The notes under the pieces are model-generated. The model searched no databases. It had not been told where the DNA came from and saw nothing but the letters and a program-made list of their open reading frames with translations. A stretch of 62,756 nt of DNA from Alphaproteobacteria bacterium. GTDB taxonomy: Bacteria > Pseudomonadota > Alphaproteobacteria > Reyranellales > Reyranellaceae. Location: the NCBI GenBank assembly GCA_016869975.1, contig VGCZ01000028.1:1-62756 (forward strand), written 5' to 3'. Below are positions 1-8,537 of the stretch, one piece after another (within the stretch, counting starts at the first letter, position 1; every line of letters begins with the position of its first letter). The translations under genes were made by a program, and so were the position numbers.

Positions 1-2
1 CC

Positions 3-134
3 GCCGTGCCATTCGGCGACGGCTGCTTCATCGGTCTCATCCTCGTCCCTCTCAACGGTGACGATGAGCCGAAAGCACTCCGCTACGCAAACACCTCAAT
101 CTGTCCTATGAGCCCTGACGGGGAACAGCCCTAG
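3..134 (+). CDS. C-terminal fragment of unknown protein (window edge)
   Basis: A reading frame enters from the left edge and runs 43 codons to a TAG at 132-134. Its residues (start AVPFGDGCFIGL, end CPMSPDGEQP) match no family I recognise. It may be the tail of a separate upstream gene, or the 5' part of the following gene that was split by a frameshift. The latter is possible because the next frame is open from 119 and has no start codon of its own. Confidence 0.3.
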   Translation, partial: AVPFGDGCFIGLILVPLNGDDEPKALRYANTSICPMSPDGEQP

Positions 135-433
135 TCGTTGCCTTCGGCACCGCAGCACAATCCCAGCAGCTAGCTACCGCCACGCTCGACCCGGACAGTC
201 GCGAGATCCGCGATATCGTCGAACGTGCCGCGCGCAACGATGCCGACTGGCGCAAGCGTGCCGACGACTACATCCGCGGCGAGCAGAGGCCGACCTTCGG
301 CGATCGCGCGCAGGCGAGCGCTCGGACGATTCGCCTGCTGGAGGCGATCGACGAACGGTGCCGGCGCGGCGACTGTCAGACCGGCCGCCAGGCTGTTGGC
401 ACCGCGTCTATCGCGACGTCGCCGGCGAGCGAC

Positions 434-1189
434 GTGGCGCGCATCGGCAAGAGCAACGTCTGCTCTGCCTATATCATCAACGCCTTGGGCGTGAAGCGTT
501 GGGACGTGCCGGCGGGATCGGTGGTCTTCGACTTCCTGCCGCGCGGCGTGCGGCCCTCGGCCGGCGCCATCCCGATCGTGCCGGGTGATCCCCGGCTGAC
601 CGGCGGTCCGCGCGGTGAGCGCTACGACGATGGCTACGTCCTGACAGGCGACTCGCTGCTGCAGGTGCGCGGCTTCAAGGCCGCGGTGCCAGCCGGCCGG
701 CTGCGTGTCATTCTGCTTGGCTCAACCGAGCAACGCGTTGTGGGAACGCAACAGCCTTTCGGACCCTTCATCGAGGTCAACGGCCGCGTTCTTGAATTGC
801 TCGGCACACCGCCCAATCGCTGGCTGCAGCGCGGCATTCTGACTGGTCGCGACCGTAATCAATCGATCGCGCCCGCGAACCTGCTGCCCGGCAGCGCCCC
901 GGCGATTGTCTTCGAGACTGAGAGCGCTGCCGGTCAGCTGGCATTGGGCTTCCCGGTCGACGTCGAGATCGGTGCCGTGGTCGTCGAGCCGGCCGACCAG
1001 CCGACTTCATTTCTGCTCGATGGCGGCGCGCCAAGAGCTGTCGCCTCGGATGCGAGCTGCCTGGACGAGCAGGAGAAGATCGATCGAGCCCTGGCCAAGC
1101 TGCCGTCAGGTCGATCGTCGACGCCGCGCACGCCGTTGTCCGATCCTGGACCGAAGCCCCCGAATCCGACGCCGCTTAGCCAAAGCTGA
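434..1189 (+). CDS. Hypothetical protein, probably secreted, 5' end unclear
   Basis: I do not recognise this protein. The first usable start is GTG at 434, giving 251 residues. The same frame is open and coding-like from 119, with Arg/Asp/Glu-rich helical sequence (for example LDPDSREIRDIVERAARND), but contains no ATG, GTG or TTG before 434. A hydrophobic stretch ending AFGTAAQSQQ around 140-165 looks like the end of a signal peptide. So the true N-terminus was probably upstream and has been lost through a one-base indel near 108-134 or a sequence error. The C-terminus is Pro/Ser-rich and probably disordered, and one Cys lies near it. The gene is convergent with the response regulator gene at 1259. 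Confidence 0.45.
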   Translation: MARIGKSNVCSAYIINALGVKRWDVPAGSVVFDFLPRGVRPSAGAIPIVPGDPRLTGGPRGERYDDGYVLTGDSLLQVRGFKAAVPAGRLRVILLGSTEQRVVGTQQPFGPFIEVNGRVLELLGTPPNRWLQRGILTGRDRNQSIAPANLLPGSAPAIVFETESAAGQLALGFPVDVEIGAVVVEPADQPTSFLLDGGAPRAVASDASCLDEQEKIDRALAKLPSGRSSTPRTPLSDPGPKPPNPTPLSQS

Positions 1190-1258
1190 TCTTTGAGGCT
1201 GCCAGGGCGTCCGCGCCGGCGTCGCGAAAATGGCCAGTGAGATGTCGAGGCCGCGAAG

Positions 1259-1846
1259 CTACTGTTCGCGCGGCGCGTGCTTGCCAAGGATGCGCTGCAG
1301 CGTGCGGCGATGCATGTTGAGCCGTCGCGCGGTCTCCGAGACGTTCCGATCACATTGCTCGAAGACGCGCTGGATATGCTCCCAGCGTACACGATCGGCC
1401 GACATCGGATTGGAGGGTGGTGGCGGCAGCTTCTTGCCGTGGGCCATCAGCGCCTGCTCGATAGCGTCGGCGTCGGCCGGCTTCGACAGATAGTCGACCG
1501 CGCCTTCCTTCACCGCCGCGACGGCCGTCGCGATGTTGCCGTAACCGGTCAGCACGACGATGCGCATGTCGGGGCGCGCCTTGCGTAGCGGGCCGACGAT
1601 CTCGAGCCCGTTGCCGTCGCCCAGCCGCAGATCGATCACCGCGTAAGCCGGCGGCGCGGCCAACTGCGCCAGAGCCTCGGCGACCGAGCCCACCGCGGTC
1701 ACCACGTAACCGCGCAGCTCCATGGCGCGGGCCAGACGGGCGCGAAACGCCTGATCGTCGTCGGCGATCAGCAGGCTGCGCTCTGTATCGTCGCCGGCAT
1801 CCGCCGCTGATGCGGTCGCGCCTGCCTTGTCGTCGCGGTTGGCCAC
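1259..1846 (-). CDS. regA: RegA/PrrA/ActR-family redox response regulator
   Basis: Cytoplasmic DNA-binding response regulator of 195 residues that would be phosphorylated by the adjacent RegB-like kinase. The receiver domain covers about residues 22-135, with acidic residues at 29-31, phospho-acceptor Asp72 (AVIDLRLGDG), Thr100 and Lys122. A four-proline linker at 141-144 leads to a Fis-type helix-turn-helix (about 165-190, ETARRLNMHRRTLQRILGKH), the nearly invariant DNA-reading helix of RegA/PrrA/ActR. In this family the protein controls oxygen- and redox-dependent respiration, CO2 or nitrogen fixation and related genes. It lies 55 bp downstream of regB on the same strand, so co-transcription is likely. 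No senC homologue is present here, unlike the classical Rhodobacter layout. Confidence 0.93.
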   Translation of the reverse strand: MANRDDKAGATASAADAGDDTERSLLIADDDQAFRARLARAMELRGYVVTAVGSVAEALAQLAAPPAYAVIDLRLGDGNGLEIVGPLRKARPDMRIVVLTGYGNIATAVAAVKEGAVDYLSKPADADAIEQALMAHGKKLPPPPSNPMSADRVRWEHIQRVFEQCDRNVSETARRLNMHRRTLQRILGKHAPREQ

Positions 1847-1901
1847 GATTCGTCCCCTGATACGCCTTCGGACGCCGCTGTCGGGCGAACGTCCGTAGGC
1901 C

Positions 1902-3284
1902 CTAACTAGACCGGAACACCGGGTTCTTCCAGCGCGCCGTGACCCGGGCGCCGCCGCCGGCGGACAGCGGGCGGTTGTCGAAGTGCACGACGGCTCCTGT
2001 ACGCTCCAACAAGGTCTTGGCGATGAACGCGCCCAAACCCATGTGGCCGTCGGTACCGTCCCGCGTGGAGATAAATGGGGCGCCCAGCTCGTCCAGCAAG
2101 GTCTCGGGGAAGCCCGGCCCGTCGTCCTCGACGGCGATCTCGACCCAGGCCGCCGTCCAGCGCGTGGTGATCAGCACCGTCGACTGCGCGAAACCGCAGG
2201 CGTTTTGCACCAGATTGCCAACGCCCTGCAGAAACTCGGGGCCGCGCACCATGACCGGCGCCGCGCCCGGGGCGGAGGGCGCCGCCGGCGTCGCCGCGAA
2301 GGTGATCTCGACGCGACCATCGTTCCAGGGCTCGGCGGCCGCCTCCACCAGCGCCGGAACCGGTACGACGGTATAGGCGTCGGACACATCGCCCACAGGA
2401 TCGACGCTCAACCGCGCGAGGATCGCGCGGCAGCGCTCGGCCTGGTCGACCAGCAGGTCGACATCCTCGCGCAGGGGATCGTCGATCTCGACCTCGCGCT
2501 GCATCTCGCGGCTGACCACGGAGATAGTCGCCAGCGGGCTGCCCAATTCGTGCGCCGCCGCCGCCGCCAACGCGCCCAGGGCGGAGATGCGCTGCTCGTG
2601 CGCGAGGGTGGCGGCGACGGCGGCGAGCGCGTCGCCCATGCGCCGGCTCTCGTCGGCCAGCCGCCATGTGTAGAGGGCGATCAGCACGATGGAGAGAGTC
2701 ACCGCCAGCCACAGCGCAGCGACGAAGATCGGCGGCAGCACGGGCGGCGGGCCGTCCCAGGGCAACGGCAGATGAACCAGCGTGACCAGCCCGGCGCACA
2801 GCACGGCGAGCCCGGTGAGCATCATGACGCTACCGCGCGACAGGTTCGAGCCGGCGACCGCGACCGGCGCCAGCAGCAGCAGCACGAAGGGATTGGAGAT
2901 GCCGCCGGTGAGATAGAGCAGCAAGGTGAGCTGCAGCACGTCGAAGCCGAGGAAGACGGCGGCCTCGCGGTCGCGCAGCTGGGTGCTGGTGGGCCGGCTG
3001 ATCTCGAAGATCAGGTTGAGCAGCGCCGACATGCCGATGGCGCCGAACACCCAAAGCTCCGGCAGCTTGAACTCGAGGCCCCAGGCGACGATCGCGGCGG
3101 TCACCGCCTGGCCGGCGACGGCGATCCAGCGGATCTGCACCAGCGAGCGCATGCGCACGCCGCCGCGCCCCTCGAGGAAGGACGTCGCCTCCTCGAAGCT
3201 GGGCCGCGAACGCCGCGCGGCGGCCGCCGCCTGGGCCGCCACCGGTGCGGATCGCGCCGGCATCGTCGTCTCGCTGTCGCTCAC
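1902..3284 (-). CDS. regB: RegB/PrrB/ActS-family redox sensor histidine kinase
   Basis: Inner-membrane sensor kinase of 460 residues. It has a variable Ala-rich N-terminus to about residue 45, then six hydrophobic segments (about 50-210) carrying the ubiquinone-sensing loop GGISNPF at 127-133. The H-box AAAHELGSPLATIS contains phospho-accepting His245. Cys285 in QAERCRAIL matches the redox-active cysteine of the family, and the ATPase domain has EDDGPGFP and GHMGLGAFIA. In RegB the kinase responds to quinone redox state and to cysteine oxidation. All diagnostic residues are intact, so this should be a functional sensor. It starts 51 bp after fabI ends on the same strand and is followed by regA, so the two-component genes may be read from the fab operon. 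Confidence 0.95.
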   Translation of the reverse strand: MSDSETTMPARSAPVAAQAAAAARRSRPSFEEATSFLEGRGGVRMRSLVQIRWIAVAGQAVTAAIVAWGLEFKLPELWVFGAIGMSALLNLIFEISRPTSTQLRDREAAVFLGFDVLQLTLLLYLTGGISNPFVLLLLAPVAVAGSNLSRGSVMMLTGLAVLCAGLVTLVHLPLPWDGPPPVLPPIFVAALWLAVTLSIVLIALYTWRLADESRRMGDALAAVAATLAHEQRISALGALAAAAAHELGSPLATISVVSREMQREVEIDDPLREDVDLLVDQAERCRAILARLSVDPVGDVSDAYTVVPVPALVEAAAEPWNDGRVEITFAATPAAPSAPGAAPVMVRGPEFLQGVGNLVQNACGFAQSTVLITTRWTAAWVEIAVEDDGPGFPETLLDELGAPFISTRDGTDGHMGLGAFIAKTLLERTGAVVHFDNRPLSAGGGARVTARWKNPVFRSS

Positions 3285-3335
3285 TTCGGCACGTCCCGGG
3301 TCGCTCCGGCCGGCCCCGCAGTCCCTAGTCGTGGT

Positions 3336-4193
3336 CTACTCGTCGCCGCCGCCGCCAGAGGCGGATGGCGGCGCCATGCCCATTACGTGGTAGCCGGCAT
3401 CGACATGGTGGACCTCGCCGGTGACCCCGGCCGACAGATCCGATAACAGATAGAGCGCGGCGCCGCCGACATCGGCCTGGTCGATATTGCGGCGAAGCGG
3501 CGCCACCTCGCGTGTCGTGCGGTACACGTAACGGCCATCGCCGATCACCGCGGCGGCGAGCGTGCGCATCGGGCCGGCGGAAATGGCGTTGACGCGGATG
3601 TTGTGCGGGCCGAGGTCGGCGGCGAGGTAGCGCACGCTGGCTTCGAGCGCGGCCTTGGCGACGCCCATAACGTTGTAGCTCGGCATCACATGCCGCGCGC
3701 CGCTATAGGTCAGCGTGATCAGGCTGCCGCCATTGGTCATCAGCGGCTGGGCGCGGCGCGCCAGGTCGGTGAGCGAGAAGCACGAGATCGTGAGACTGCG
3801 CTGGAAATTGGCGCGGCTGGTGTCGACGTAACGGCCCTTGAGCTCTTCCTTGTCGGAATAGGCGATGGCGTGCACCACGAAGTCGAGGCGGCCCCATTCC
3901 TTCTTCAGGGTGTCGAACAGCTGATCGAGGCTGGCATCGTCCTCGACATCGGCGGGTAGCACCAGCTTGGCGCCCAGCTTGCCGACCAGCGGCTTCACCC
4001 GCTGGCCGAAGACGTCGCCCTGATACGTGAAGGCGAGCTCGGCGCCGGCGGCGTGGCAGGCCTTGGCGATGCCCCAGGCGATCGAGCGGTCGTTGGCCAC
4101 GCCCATGATCAGGCCGCGACGGCCAGTCATCAGGCCCGAAGCCCGGCTGGCGGCGTCGGAGGCCGACGGACCGCTTACGGAATCGGGGCTCAT
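3336..4193 (-). CDS. fabI: Enoyl-[acyl-carrier-protein] reductase FabI
   Basis: NADH-dependent reductase for the last step of each type II fatty-acid elongation cycle; 285 residues, cytosolic. The SDR-like nucleotide motif [13 protein letters not shown] is near residue 31, and the FabI catalytic pair is Tyr173 and Lys180 (Y-X6-K, YNVMGVAK). A Ser/Ala-rich stretch of about 20 residues precedes the usual N-terminus ([10 protein letters not shown]), and Met22 would be the family-length start. I kept Met1 because its ATG overlaps the fabB stop by four bases. The C-terminus ends in a Ser/Gly-rich tail. It is the third gene of the fabA-fabB-fabI cluster common near irr in alphaproteobacteria. Confidence 0.95.
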   Translation of the reverse strand: MSPDSVSGPSASDAASRASGLMTGRRGLIMGVANDRSIAWGIAKACHAAGAELAFTYQGDVFGQRVKPLVGKLGAKLVLPADVEDDASLDQLFDTLKKEWGRLDFVVHAIAYSDKEELKGRYVDTSRANFQRSLTISCFSLTDLARRAQPLMTNGGSLITLTYSGARHVMPSYNVMGVAKAALEASVRYLAADLGPHNIRVNAISAGPMRTLAAAVIGDGRYVYRTTREVAPLRRNIDQADVGGAALYLLSDLSAGVTGEVHHVDAGYHVMGMAPPSASGGGGDE

Positions 4194-5413
4194 GCGCCGA
4201 CCCTCTGGAACAGCAGCACCGCGTTGGTGCCGCCAAAGCCGAAGCTGTTGGACATCACGCGCTCGAGGCCGGCGTCGTCGACACGGCCGCGCGCGATCGG
4301 ATAGTCGGCGGCGCCAGGGTCGATGTTGTCGATGTTGATCGACGGCGCGATGAAATCGTGGTGCAGCATCAAGAGCGTGTAGATCGCCTCGTGCGCGCCG
4401 GTGGCGCCCTGGCTATGGCCGGTCATCGACTTGGTCGAGCTCACCGTCGGCAGGCGGTCCTTGAAGACCTCGCGGATAGCGTCGAGCTCGGTGATGTCGC
4501 CCACCGGCGTGCTGGTGCCGTGCGTGTTGATGTAGTCGACCGGCCGGTTATGGCCCGAGCCGCCCAGCGCCATGCGCATGCAGCGCACCGCGCCTTCGCC
4601 CGAGGGCGCCACCATGTCGGCGCCATCGGCGGTGGCGCCGTAGCCGACGATCTCGCCGTAGATCTTCGCGCCGCGAGCGCGGGCGCGTTCGTAATCTTCC
4701 AGCACGACGATGCCGCCGCCGCCGGATATCACGAAGCCGTCGCGGTCCTTGTCATAGGCGCGCGACGCGCGCGTCGGCTGGTCGTTGAATCCCGCCGACA
4801 TCGCCGGCATGGCGTCGAACAGCACCGACAGGCGCCAATCGAGCTCCTCGCCGCCGCCGGCGAAGGCGACATCGGCCTTGCCCAGCAGGATGGTCTCGTA
4901 GGCGTTGCCGATGCAGTGCGCCGAGGTCGAGCAGGCCGAGCTGATCGAATAGCTCGGGCCGCGCACGCCGAAGGCGGTGCCGAGATTGGCCGAGACGGTG
5001 CTCGACATCGCCTTGGGCACGACGAATGGGCCGACGCGCTTGGGCCCCTTCTCGCGCGCCGTGTCGGCGGCGTCGACGATCGCCTTGGTGCTGGGACCGC
5101 CCGAGCCGGCGATCAGCGCCGTGCGCTCCGACTTGACCGTCGCCTCGTCCAGCCCGGCGTCGGCGATGGCCTCTTTCATCGCCAGCCAGGCGAAGGCGGC
5201 GCCATCGCCCATGAATCTACGCAGGCGGCGATCGACCAGCTTCTCGACGTCGAGCTTGAGCGTGCCCGCGACCTGGCTGCGGAAGCCTCGCTCCTTGTAC
5301 TCGGGCACGAACTCGACGCCCGAGCGGCCGGCCTTCAGGCTCTCGGTGACCTCGGCGGCGTTGTTGCCGATGCTCGAGACGACGCCCAGGCCGCTGACGA
5401 CGACGCGGCGCAT
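4190..5413 (-). CDS. fabB: Beta-ketoacyl-ACP synthase I FabB
   Basis: Condensing enzyme that elongates unsaturated acyl-ACP intermediates; 407 residues, normal for FabB. The thiolase-fold active site is complete: Cys161 in [10 protein letters not shown], His297 in [11 protein letters not shown] and His332 in [14 protein letters not shown]. The glycine-rich [11 protein letters not shown] motif lies near the C-terminus. Pairing directly with fabA one base upstream identifies it as FabB rather than FabF, because these two enzymes jointly create and preserve the cis double bond of anaerobically made unsaturated fatty acids. It overlaps fabI by four bases. Confidence 0.95.
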   Translation of the reverse strand: MRRVVVSGLGVVSSIGNNAAEVTESLKAGRSGVEFVPEYKERGFRSQVAGTLKLDVEKLVDRRLRRFMGDGAAFAWLAMKEAIADAGLDEATVKSERTALIAGSGGPSTKAIVDAADTAREKGPKRVGPFVVPKAMSSTVSANLGTAFGVRGPSYSISSACSTSAHCIGNAYETILLGKADVAFAGGGEELDWRLSVLFDAMPAMSAGFNDQPTRASRAYDKDRDGFVISGGGGIVVLEDYERARARGAKIYGEIVGYGATADGADMVAPSGEGAVRCMRMALGGSGHNRPVDYINTHGTSTPVGDITELDAIREVFKDRLPTVSSTKSMTGHSQGATGAHEAIYTLLMLHHDFIAPSINIDNIDPGAADYPIARGRVDDAGLERVMSNSFGFGGTNAVLLFQRVGA

Positions 5414-5414
5414 C

Positions 5415-5933
5415 TCAACCCGCAGCCTGCGGGACGAACAATCCCACTTTCATGTCGCTGACCTCGAACGCGGTTTGTCCATCGACCTCGAGGACGCCGT
5501 CGGCGATGCCGAGCACCAGCCTGCGCAGCATCACGCGCTTCATGCTGACCCGGTAGGTTACACGCTTGTTGGCCGGCGTTACCATGCCGCTGAACTTGAC
5601 CTCGCCGACACCCAGGGCACGGCCGCGGCCCGGGGCCTTCATCCAGCCGAGGAAGAAGCCGACCATCTGCCACATCGCGTCGAGCCCGAGGCAGCCCGGC
5701 ATCACCGGATCGCCCTCGAAATGCACCGGGAAGAACCAGAGGTCGGGCTTCACGTCGAGCTCGGCGATGACCTCGCCCTTGCCGTACTTGCCGCCTTTGT
5801 CGTCGATATGGGTGATGCGGTCGAACATCAGCATCGGCGGCAGCGGCAGCTGCGCGTTGCCCGGGCCGAAAAGCAGGCCCTTGGCGCACCTGATCAGATC
5901 CTCGTAGCCGTAGCTGTTCTGGGTAACGGTCAC
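5415..5933 (-). CDS. fabA: 3-hydroxydecanoyl-ACP dehydratase/isomerase FabA
   Basis: Bifunctional dehydratase and trans-2/cis-3 isomerase that introduces the double bond in type II fatty-acid synthesis. The catalytic His is in [15 protein letters not shown] and the Asp in [11 protein letters not shown] chose the GTG at 5933, which gives 172 residues. That equals the E. coli FabA length and places the Ser-Tyr before the first helix at the same distance from the start. A GTG two codons upstream (5939) is an alternative, and the open frame extends to a TTG at 6023 with no family similarity. The gene heads the fabA-fabB-fabI operon and is divergent from irr. Confidence 0.93.
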   Translation of the reverse strand: MTVTQNSYGYEDLIRCAKGLLFGPGNAQLPLPPMLMFDRITHIDDKGGKYGKGEVIAELDVKPDLWFFPVHFEGDPVMPGCLGLDAMWQMVGFFLGWMKAPGRGRALGVGEVKFSGMVTPANKRVTYRVSMKRVMLRRLVLGIADGVLEVDGQTAFEVSDMKVGLFVPQAAG

Positions 5934-6124
5934 GTCCACGTCGATCTCGCGCTGTCCTGGGAATCGTCGCCGGGTCGGTTTCGCGGCCCTTGTGGCTTCT
6001 AACAAATAGGACCGCGACGGCAAATGGCAATTCCTTGCCGGTCAAAGGCTTGCGAGCGTGCGCCGCGACAATTCGCGGCCGCTCCACTAGGCATCGGCGC
6101 CGCGTGGTGGCATATGACGAGGTG

Positions 6125-6538
6125 ATGACCGTGTCGCCCCAGACCGCCGTTCCGGCCCGCCTGCGCAGCGCGGGGCTGAGGCCCACGCGCCAGCGCCTGG
6201 CCTTGGCCACCCTGCTGTTCGGCGATGGCCAGGACCGCCACGTGACCGCCGAGCAACTGCACGCCCAGGCTCGGCGCGACGGCGCCAAGGTGTCGTTGGC
6301 GACGGTCTACAACACGCTCAACCAGTTCACTGCCGCCGGCCTGCTGCGCGAGGTCTCGGCCGGCCCGGGCCGCATCTACTTCGATACTAACGTCTCGGCC
6401 CACCACCATTTTCTCATCGAGGACGACAGCGTTCTGGTCGACATCCCGGCCGAACAGGTGGTGCTGGCCAAGCTGCCGGCCGCGCCCAAAGGTCTGCGCA
6501 TCGAGCGCGTGGACGTGGTGGTGCGCGTCCGCAAGTGA
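6125..6538 (+). CDS. irr: Irr, Fur-family iron response regulator
   Basis: Transcription regulator of 137 residues that in Rhizobiales and relatives senses haem status and represses or activates iron genes. An N-terminal winged helix includes SLATVYNTLNQF (57-68), the Fur-type recognition helix. The HHH motif (93-95, SAHHHFLIED) is the haem/metal site characteristic of Irr rather than Fur or Zur. The Bradyrhizobium N-terminal haem regulatory motif (Cys-Pro) is absent. ATG at 6125 is preceded by GAGG; an in-frame GTG at 6122 is possible. It is divergent from fabA, a pairing typical of alphaproteobacteria. An ICE-like palindrome lies 32 bases past its stop. Confidence 0.92.
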   Translation: MTVSPQTAVPARLRSAGLRPTRQRLALATLLFGDGQDRHVTAEQLHAQARRDGAKVSLATVYNTLNQFTAAGLLREVSAGPGRIYFDTNVSAHHHFLIEDDSVLVDIPAEQVVLAKLPAAPKGLRIERVDVVVRVRK

Positions 6539-6569
6539 GGAGCGATCAGGGCCGCTTGGCGTTCTTCAC

Positions 6570-6584
6570 TTAGAATAATTCTAA
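6570..6584. promoter_or_regulatory. ICE-like palindrome (candidate Irr operator) upstream of rubrerythrin
   Basis: Perfect 15-base inverted repeat TTAGAATAATTCTAA, with 7-base arms and a central A, in an AT-rich island between irr and the rubrerythrin gene. It resembles the iron control element bound by Irr in rhizobia (TTAGAA/TTCTAA arms). It lies 80 bases before the rubrerythrin start, a sensible position for a promoter operator. Binding by the neighbouring Irr is inference. Confidence 0.65.
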
Positions 6585-6663
6585 AATCCGTTGACCATGT
6601 CGACGGCCGTTTCTATATCGAGCGGGACGGCGCCCTGCCGGCGCATGCACGAGGGAGAGGATC

Positions 6664-7083
6664 ATGGCGAAGCTTGGTGGGTCGAAGACCGAGGGCAACC
6701 TGAAGGCGGCGTTCGCTGGCGAGAGCCAGGCCAACCGGCGCTACCTGTACTTCGCGCAGAAGGCCGACGTCGAAGGCTACAACGACGTCGCCGCCGTATT
6801 CCGCTCGACGGCGGAAGGCGAGACCGGCCACGCCCACGGCCACCTGGAGTTCCTCGAAGCTGTCGGCGATCCGGCCACCGGCCTGCCGATCGGCGAGACT
6901 GGTGCCAACCTGAAGGCCGCCATCGCCGGTGAGACGCACGAGTACACCGACATGTACCCGGGCATGGCGCGCACCGCGCGCGAAGAGGGCTTCGGTGAGA
7001 TCGCCGACTGGTTCGAGACGCTCGCCAAGGCCGAGAAGAGCCACGCCGGCCGCTTCCAGAAGGCGCTCGACACCCTGTCGTAG
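6664..7083 (+). CDS. Rubrerythrin (erythrin domain only)
   Basis: Non-haem di-iron protein of 139 residues, probably a cytosolic peroxide scavenger. The four-helix ferritin-like fold carries the expected carboxylate/His ligands: [13 protein letters not shown] near residue 19, [12 protein letters not shown] near 54, [11 protein letters not shown] near 95 and AEKSHAGRF near 126. The C-terminal rubredoxin domain of classical rubrerythrin is missing, so an external electron donor is required. An AGGGAGAGG ribosome site precedes the ATG. It is preceded by the ICE-like palindrome and followed by a strong terminator, so it is probably transcribed alone under iron or haem control. Confidence 0.9.
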   Translation: MAKLGGSKTEGNLKAAFAGESQANRRYLYFAQKADVEGYNDVAAVFRSTAEGETGHAHGHLEFLEAVGDPATGLPIGETGANLKAAIAGETHEYTDMYPGMARTAREEGFGEIADWFETLAKAEKSHAGRFQKALDTLS

Positions 7084-7095
7084 TCAGCGCGTGGA

Positions 7096-7122
7096 CGACG
7101 GGAGCCCGACCGGCTCCCGTCG
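7096..7122 (+). terminator. Rho-independent terminator after rubrerythrin
   Basis: An 11-bp perfect stem (arms 7096-7106 and 7112-7122, GGGAGCC/GGCTCCC core) with a 5-base loop is followed by CGTTTGTT. It begins 13 bases after the rubrerythrin stop and would separate that gene from the Fe-S protein gene. Confidence 0.75.
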
Positions 7123-7176
7123 CGTTTGTTCGAGCGCCGGCATCAGCCGGCTGTTTGCGTCGCGTACGGAGGTTCG

Positions 7177-8529
7177 ATGCGCGAGGGCAGCCTCGAAGCG
7201 CCGACCCGGCATCCGCTCGGTTGGCAGGACGCCGATTTCTGGGATGAGGCGAAGCTCCACAAGGAGATGGAGCGCGTCTTCGATATCTGTCACGGCTGCC
7301 GCCGTTGCTTCAATCTCTGCGACTCGTTCCCGCGGCTGTTCGACCTTGTCGACAACGGGCCGACCGGCGAGCTCGATGGCGTGAAGCCGGAGGATTTCGG
7401 CCGGGTCGTCGAGGCCTGCACGCTGTGCGATCTGTGCTTCATGACCAAGTGCCCCTATGTGCCGCCGCACGAATGGGCGCTGGACTTCCCGCACCTGATG
7501 CTGCGCCACCGCGCCGTCGAGGCGAAGAAGAAGGGCGGCGCGCCGTTCGTGGAGCGCCAGCTCGCCGAGACCGACCGCAACGGCAAGCTGGCCAACATCG
7601 TGTCGGGCGTCGCCAACTGGGCGACGGACGAGAAGAATACCGGCGTGCGCCGAGTGCTGGAGAAGGTCGCGGGCATCCACCACGGCGCGCGCCTGCCACG
7701 CTACGCCGACGAGACGATGCTCAACCGCGCCCGGCGCGAGACGGTCGAGATCAATCGCGAGGCGCCGGCCTTCGGCAAGCGCAAGGCTGTGCTCTACGCG
7801 ACCTGCTTCGTGAACTTCAACAACACCGATATCGGCCAGGCCTCGCGCGCCGTGCTGGCCAAGCTGGGCGTCGAGACCGAAGTAGTGCACCCCGCGTGCT
7901 GCGGCATGCCCAAGCTCGAGCTTGGCGACCTCGAGGCGGTGGCTGCGGCATCACGCAAGGTCTCCGCCGAGCTGCTGAGCTGGGTCGACAAGGGCTACGA
8001 CGTCATCGCGCTTACACCATCATGCGCGTTGATGCTGAAGTTCGAGTGGCCGCTGATCCTGCCCGCCGACGCCAACGTCAAGCGTTTGTCGCAGGCGACC
8101 TTCGATATCAGCGAGTACGTCGTCGACATCGCCAAGAAGGACGGCCTCGCGCCCGGACTGGAGACGCTGGAAGGCGGCGTCACCGTTCATCTGGCCTGCC
8201 ATGCCCGGGCGCAGAACATGGGTGCCAAGGCGGCGGAGATGCTGCGGCTGGTGCCCAAGACGCGCGTCGCGGTGATCGAACGCTGCTCCGGTCACGGCGG
8301 CATCTGGGGCTCGCGCACCGAGAATTTCGACGTCGCCGTGAAGGTTGGACGCCCCGCCGCGCAGCAGGCGCTGCGCAACAACACGCCCTTCGTCGCCTCG
8401 GAGTGTCCGCTGGCGGCCGATCATCTGCTGCAGGTGATGCAGCTCGCCGCCGAGGACGAGCCGCCCAAGCCGTCGAAGGCGCACCATCCGATCGAGCTGT
8501 TCGCCAAGGCGTACGGTCTCGCCAATTGA
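7177..8529 (+). CDS. Two-cluster Fe-S protein, GlpC/HdrD-like
   Basis: Soluble iron-sulfur protein of 450 residues, related to heterodisulfide reductase subunit D and GlpC. The first [4Fe-4S] motif is C38-x2-C41-x2-C44-x3-C48 (CHGCRRCFNLC). The second is C81-x2-C84-x2-C87-x4-C92-P, with one residue more than the usual x3. Two C-terminal CCG-type segments follow (PACCGMPKLE and CSGHGG). ATG at 7177 has ACGGAGG four bases upstream; an open extension upstream to 7126 lacks family similarity. It sits between rubrerythrin and a DUF3501 gene. This trio recurs in proteobacteria and suggests electron transfer linked to oxidative stress; the physiological partner is unknown. Confidence 0.85.
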   Translation: MREGSLEAPTRHPLGWQDADFWDEAKLHKEMERVFDICHGCRRCFNLCDSFPRLFDLVDNGPTGELDGVKPEDFGRVVEACTLCDLCFMTKCPYVPPHEWALDFPHLMLRHRAVEAKKKGGAPFVERQLAETDRNGKLANIVSGVANWATDEKNTGVRRVLEKVAGIHHGARLPRYADETMLNRARRETVEINREAPAFGKRKAVLYATCFVNFNNTDIGQASRAVLAKLGVETEVVHPACCGMPKLELGDLEAVAAASRKVSAELLSWVDKGYDVIALTPSCALMLKFEWPLILPADANVKRLSQATFDISEYVVDIAKKDGLAPGLETLEGGVTVHLACHARAQNMGAKAAEMLRLVPKTRVAVIERCSGHGGIWGSRTENFDVAVKVGRPAAQQALRNNTPFVASECPLAADHLLQVMQLAAEDEPPKPSKAHHPIELFAKAYGLAN

Positions 8530-8537
8530 GGCTCGTC

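Noticed and set aside
1983-3446. 487-residue open frame on the plus strand
   Set aside because: Antisense shadow of the RegB gene; Arg/Gln/His-rich low-complexity product with no family sequence.
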